A stretch of DNA of 5,991 nt from Bacteroidales bacterium (GTDB lineage Bacteria > Bacteroidota > Bacteroidia > Bacteroidales > UBA10428): contig DNTK01000449.1 of the NCBI GenBank assembly GCA_003508755.1, positions 1-5,991 on the forward strand, read 5' to 3'. The notes under the pieces are model-generated. The model ran no database searches and was not told the origin of the DNA. It saw only the letters and a list, made by a program, of their open reading frames with translations. The position numbers and the translations under genes were made by a program. The first letter of the stretch is position 1. Every line of letters starts with the position of its first letter. This document shows positions 4,884 through 5,991 of this stretch, one piece after another.

Positions 4884-5991
4884 CTAATAAATAAGGTTTT
4901 TATTACTCCTGACGATATCTTCAAAAGCGTTTTTAAGCGGTTCGGTGCAGTCCATTAGCATCGACAGGTCATCAGGAAAGGGTAGCGGCTCAGCTTTCAG
5001 TTTTACTTTATCCTCAGGTAAAAGCGCTTCATAATCGCCAATAGCCCTTGCAGAGACATGGTTAAACACAGAAGTTCCTGATAGAGCTTCTCGTTTTTTG
5101 ATTTGACGTGGAGTGGTTTGCAGAAAAACTACCTGGGCTTCAATAGTAGCCTCTTTATGCTGTTCACGCTCAATAAGAACACAAGTCAATTGCTTATATT
5201 TTGGAATTTTAATATCGTTTCCGAGAGAATCCTTCATGACATTTCCCCTGGAATCAAGAACATATTCAAAGCCATCTTCAACCCTCTTTTTCCTCTGTGT
5301 TTCTTTGCTTGAGTACTCCTCTGGAGACACAATGATATTCTGAATTTCTAGTGTAATCAAATAATCATATCGATCGGAACGGGAATTTCTGCCCACAATA
5401 TAATTCACCCAATTGCTTTCAAGGCCGGAAGTATTAATGGCCAGTAGTTTATCATAAAAATCGGCCGGAAAGCGCGCATTTGTGGCATTTGAAACTTCAA
5501 TCAAAACATACGTGGTTCCTAATAACTTTGCTTCATCAATTAAATTATTAATATCAGGAAAGGCACTTTCGCGGTACTTTTTTGCTTTTAAGAAACTCTG
5601 ATAGGCTGAACGGTACGATTCTTTCAGCTGATCTTCCATTAATCTTTTCCCAAAAGCGTAATGGTATTCGGCAGCCTTGGTTTTCGATTCGGCTAATAAC
5701 GAAGCATAATCCTTTTGGTTGTAATTGAAGGTCTTGCCTTTAATCTGAAAAGGTAAAACTTTTCGCACCTGGTTTTGTCGGCGGTCAAGTCTGGAATAGG
5801 TAAAATAAATTTGTTCCCAGTTTTCTGGTTTCCCCTCTGATTTTAGAAACTTAATACGCTCTTCATCTTGCTGGTTAGCCAGACGATATGCCTTGTCAAG
5901 CATTAATTTATCATCTGTGTCCGCGTTCCCCTTCAGCATCTTTTTAATTGATTTCTCTATAGCTTTATCGTAGTTACCCTGTTCTATGAGT
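4884..5991 (-). CDS. Unrecognised protein with TPR-like N-terminal segment, 5' end outside window
   Basis: The frame is open from the right edge to a TAG at 4884-4886, giving 368 visible residues. The first ATG in frame (5937-5939) is internal: 17 in-frame codons precede it, encoding GNYDKAIEKSIKK, a typical TPR first-helix pattern. Counting from the edge, residues 1-55 are helical and TPR-like, and 95-160 contain more charged helices, including AYQSFLKAKKYRESAFPDI (130-148). Then TTYVLIEVSN (159-168) and 195-290 look beta-rich, with LDSRGNVMKDSLGNDIKIPKYK (245-266) resembling an exposed beta-turn segment. No enzyme motif is visible. This style resembles Bacteroidota envelope lipoproteins of unknown function, but the signal peptide and lipobox would lie outside the window, so location is a guess. 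It precedes hflX in the same direction with no terminator between. A real gene is nearly certain; function is unknown. Confidence 0.85.
   Translation of the reverse strand, partial: LIEQGNYDKAIEKSIKKMLKGNADTDDKLMLDKAYRLANQQDEERIKFLKSEGKPENWEQIYFTYSRLDRRQNQVRKVLPFQIKGKTFNYNQKDYASLLAESKTKAAEYHYAFGKRLMEDQLKESYRSAYQSFLKAKKYRESAFPDINNLIDEAKLLGTTYVLIEVSNATNARFPADFYDKLLAINTSGLESNWVNYIVGRNSRSDRYDYLITLEIQNIIVSPEEYSSKETQRKKRVEDGFEYVLDSRGNVMKDSLGNDIKIPKYKQLTCVLIEREQHKEATIEAQVVFLQTTPRQIKKREALSGTSVFNHVSARAIGDYEALLPEDKVKLKAEPLPFPDDLSMLMDCTEPLKNAFEDIVRSNKNLIY

Noticed and set aside
4866..4885. Direct repeat AGGAGCT (4866-4872 and 4879-4885) around a CTTAAG palindrome after the unknown gene
   Set aside because: Seven-base copies are too short to claim a binding site or attachment site, and no stem with a T-run forms there, so it is not a terminator.
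5103..5343. Plus-strand open frames opposite the unknown minus-strand gene
   Set aside because: Short overlapping shadows of a long coding frame, with no protein features of their own.
5937..5939. ATG as start of the right-edge minus-strand gene
   Set aside because: The frame stays open upstream to the window edge and encodes a TPR-like helix, so this Met is internal and the gene is truncated by the window.
1..5991. Mobile elements, CRISPR, tRNA genes, toxin-antitoxin or defence genes
   Set aside because: None was seen on either strand; all sizeable open frames are housekeeping genes, the one unknown gene, or shadows, and intergenic gaps are all under 120 bases.

Overview
The window looks like a chromosomal housekeeping region from a member of the Bacteroidota (Bacteroidetes), probably class Bacteroidia. 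Four things point there. The proteins resemble Bacteroidota forms. The order rpsI-rpsB-tsf is typical of that phylum. None of the five visible start codons has a usable Shine-Dalgarno sequence. Upstream regions carry the phylum's -7 promoter element TAnnTTTG, exact before frr and hflX and one mismatch before pyrH. Base composition is moderately AT-rich. I see no mobile element, tRNA, rRNA, CRISPR array or sign of recent transfer.

Layout, left to right. Plus strand, 1-2053: the end of rpsI (ribosomal protein S9), a 99-base gap holding a strong two-part hairpin, rpsB (S2, with a long Lys/Glu/Ala tail), tsf (EF-Ts), and a strong intrinsic terminator. Plus strand, 2054-3548: pyrH (UMP kinase) and frr (ribosome recycling factor), each with its own candidate promoter, closed by a second strong terminator. 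Minus strand, 3586-5991: hflX (ribosome-splitting GTPase), converging on frr, and upstream of it the 3' part of an unrecognised gene with a TPR-like segment, which runs off the right edge.

Almost everything serves the translation cycle: S9 and S2 are 30S components, EF-Ts recharges EF-Tu, RRF takes apart the post-termination ribosome, and HflX splits stalled 70S ribosomes. PyrH supplies UDP for pyrimidine nucleotides and often travels with tsf and frr in bacteria. Here the classical rpsB-tsf-pyrH-frr order is kept, but a terminator and two promoters appear to break it into separate transcription units.

I did not find a convincing undescribed multi-gene system. The items most worth a second look are the structured rpsB leader (candidate S2 autoregulatory element), the roughly 80-residue low-complexity tail on S2, and the unknown TPR-like protein at the right edge.
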